Below are positions 62,363 to 64,000 of a DNA stretch of 64,000 bases, in pieces. How positions within the stretch are numbered: the stretch's first letter is position 1; each line of letters opens with the position of its first letter. The notes beneath the pieces are model-generated. The model saw only the letters and a list, made by a program, of their open reading frames with translations, had not been told where the DNA came from and searched no databases. The translations under genes and the position numbers were made by a program. This DNA comes from Zhengitettix transpicula (taxonomy: Eukaryota > Arthropoda > Insecta > Orthoptera > Tetrigidae): the NCBI GenBank assembly GCA_037074705.1, contig CM073593.1:105547738-105611737 (forward strand), given 5' to 3'.

Positions 62363-62707
62363 CAGAATATATCAAACTTGTTTTGTGTACACAAATATAT
62401 CAACTAAATTAAACAGGGAAAAATAAGGAAAGAGACGAGAATACTCGCGTATAACTCACCGACGTTTTCTTTACAAAAGCTGCTGGTAACTTTACAAGTA
62501 CAAGACGACTCTGACGTCATACATCTGACAGCTACTGGTTACTTGCCCTCATTGTTGGGGATGAAACCATTGTGTCAGATGTAACGACCATTAAATATAC
62601 AAATTGATTTTTAACAACGCAACAACGTCTCCGTACGTATTTGTTCCTCCTTCAGGCTGTTTCTGACTTAAGGAAATATTTTGTTTGGATGATATAAACG
62701 TTTCCTC

Positions 62708-63257
62708 ATAAGGGGGAGCGAAGGCCCGCGAGGGCAATTCTCTCGCAGGCAGAACCTTGTAGGGGAGAGACGAAGGGGCTACCTTTGGTGATGCCTTTTC
62801 CTCTCCGTTTTTGATCTAAGGTTCCTACAAGCCGAGGAACCTCGGCCTGTTTTGAGAGGTGTATGTTCCGGGGTCACAGACCTTGGGCATACGGTAAGAG
62901 TTGTTCACTGTTCCCATTGGAACAGTCGACCAGCTGCCTCCTAAACTGGTCGAGGCACGGAGAAGGGAATGCTGCGTCCCCACAGCAAACTCCTCTCCCG
63001 CCATCCAGGGAAGGGCGTGGGACAAGTACCCAATGCCCGACCTACCTGATGCAGGTTTTTCTAGGGTTTTCCCTGCATTACTTTTAGGCGAATTGCCGGG
63101 TAGGACCCTTAAACCATAGCCCGGGGGCCCCAGTTAACCCTTGGCTACCTTCCTCTACCCTTCCGATTCCCCCCTTTTCAAATTCCTTCCTATGCTATTA
63201 AAGGGGAGTTGCCACTATGTGGATTACCATCATGCAGCCTGTTACCCTAAAAAAACG
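62708..63257 (+). repeat. Poly(A)-ended retroelement, copy 6 (longest)
   Basis: The fullest copy, about 550 bp. It begins GGGGGAGCGAAGGCCCGCGA, then ACCTTGTAGGGGAGAGACGA, GGTGATGCCTTTTCCTCTCC, CATACGGTAAGAGTTGTTCA, CTGGTCGAGGCACGGAGAAG, GGGCGTGGGACAAGTACCCA, TTACTTTTAGGCGAATTGCC and GTGGATTACCATCATGCAGC, ending CCTGTTACCCT plus seven A. It faces copy 5 about 0.8 kb away in inverted orientation. Confidence 0.8.
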
Positions 63258-63779
63258 CTTCCTCATTACTTGTTACGTTTCCATGGCAACGAAACATTTA
63301 AGTTATTGATGTGTGTCTGGATTTACTTATTTACGATTTTTATTTAGCTTAATAAGTCAGATAACAAAACATGTAAAAGTTCAATCAGGGTTAAAGAAAC
63401 ACTTCCAATTACAAAATTATAGTAGGGCGGTCCACACAGGTTCGGGCACCATTTGGGAGGATCGTTCGCCTTCAGCCACTACGTGGGAGGACCTCACACA
63501 ATTTAAAAATAAAATATATCAAAAATTAAAATAAAGCAAAACTTTGCCGTGTTTCGTTCTCAATCTGGGAAAGTAATTACGGCGGTGCACATCTGATGAT
63601 GTCGTAGATTGAGGTCGAAACGTCGTGAATTTTTTGTTATTAATATATTGTAGCTGACAAATCTAGTAGTGGCGACAGATAAATGTAACTGTATTATTTT
63701 GTCTTTAATGTTGTAATTGTTTCTATATTACATACAATCAATAGGATCATTGATCCCGATTTTTTTTGTATTTAGTACT

Positions 63780-64000
63780 TTTTGAAACGAAAAAATTTTC
63801 GTCTGATTGAAAATTATTAATAATAATAATTGACATAGCCAAATTCAGACAAATTAAGTGACTTTTGTCAACTGACGAGTGCAGTTGTGGCGCTCTAGGC
63901 TCTTCTTAGCACTTGACGATAGGAACAAGGATCCCAGAAGCGCTGTTGTGTGGTATTTATATTATCACTTAATTTGTCTGTGTTTGGCTACCTTCATTAT
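63780..64000. mobile_element. MITE family C, copy with both ends
   Basis: Left end TCGTCTGATTGAAAATTATT, GCCAAATTCAGACAAATTAA; centre GTGCAGTTGTGGCGCTCTAG and TTCTTAGCACTTGACGATAG; right end TTGTGTGGTATTTATATTAT, CACTTAATTTGTCTGTGTTT and GGCTACCTTCATTAT at the window edge. The terminal inverted repeats pair over about 30 bp. Confidence 0.8.

Noticed and set aside
1..64000. tRNA, rRNA, CRISPR array or bacterial-type defence system
   Set aside because: No cloverleaf, rRNA block or regular repeat-spacer array was seen; the DNA is plainly eukaryotic. The tandem arrays at 17.4 and 55.2 kb have no unique spacers.

Overview
The window is nuclear DNA of an animal, almost certainly an insect. It is AT-rich, its genes are cut into short exons by GT-AG introns of mostly 70 bp to 3 kb, and interspersed repeats fill the gaps and introns. 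The protein sequences are clearly arthropod-like, and the medium-sized introns and repeat load would suit a hemimetabolous insect such as a cockroach, termite or relative. That placement is inference; no species-specific marker was recognised. There is no bacterial or phage content.

Six protein-coding genes can be reconstructed exon by exon, and the reading phase is consistent across every junction. (1) kibra/WWC, + strand, 4200-11026: its WW-domain exons lie left of the window. It is an upstream activator of the Hippo pathway. (2) Ankle2, - strand, 22801-28668: complete, 841 codons; acts in nuclear-envelope reassembly. (3) RNF141-like RING E3 ligase, + strand, 29408-31694: complete, 250 codons, head-to-head with Ankle2 across a 739 bp shared promoter interval. 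(4) FAM114A/NOXP20, - strand, 32886-37910: complete, 738 codons, tail-to-tail with RNF141. (5) Transaldolase, - strand, 43770-48272: complete, 338 codons, catalytic residues intact. (6) CCDC59/TAP26, - strand, 50577-52590: complete, 195 codons. The genes are unrelated housekeeping or signalling genes and do not form a functional cluster. At about 59.25-59.58 kb a CpG-rich TATA promoter with a first exon and a strong splice donor probably starts a seventh gene, transcribed rightward out of the window.

Between the genes the main content is repeats. A retroelement with a poly(A) end is present six times (start of window, 13.7, 42.9, 54.0, 61.7 and 62.7 kb). Two families of foldback/MITE-like elements are scattered through introns and intergenic DNA, one as a perfect 49 bp-arm palindrome at 23.1 kb. 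A large foldback with an (AT)n centre lies at 41.4-41.8 kb, beside a decayed GIY-YIG endonuclease end of a Penelope-like retroelement at 42.06-42.37 kb. There are three tandem arrays (61 bp units at 17.4 kb, about 137 bp units at 55.2 kb, and a two-copy repeat of about 245 bp at 38.9 kb). From 14.2 to 18.2 kb a set of well-formed splice sites plus a poly(A) signal suggests a spliced, mostly non-coding transcript.

The most unusual pattern is a short module, CTGATGA-like, a 10-20 nt spacer, then GAAACGTYG, that recurs in otherwise different repeats here (foldbacks, satellite, MITEs). It resembles the conserved core of hammerhead ribozymes, which are known partners of Penelope-like elements, but complete ribozyme stems could not be closed by eye.
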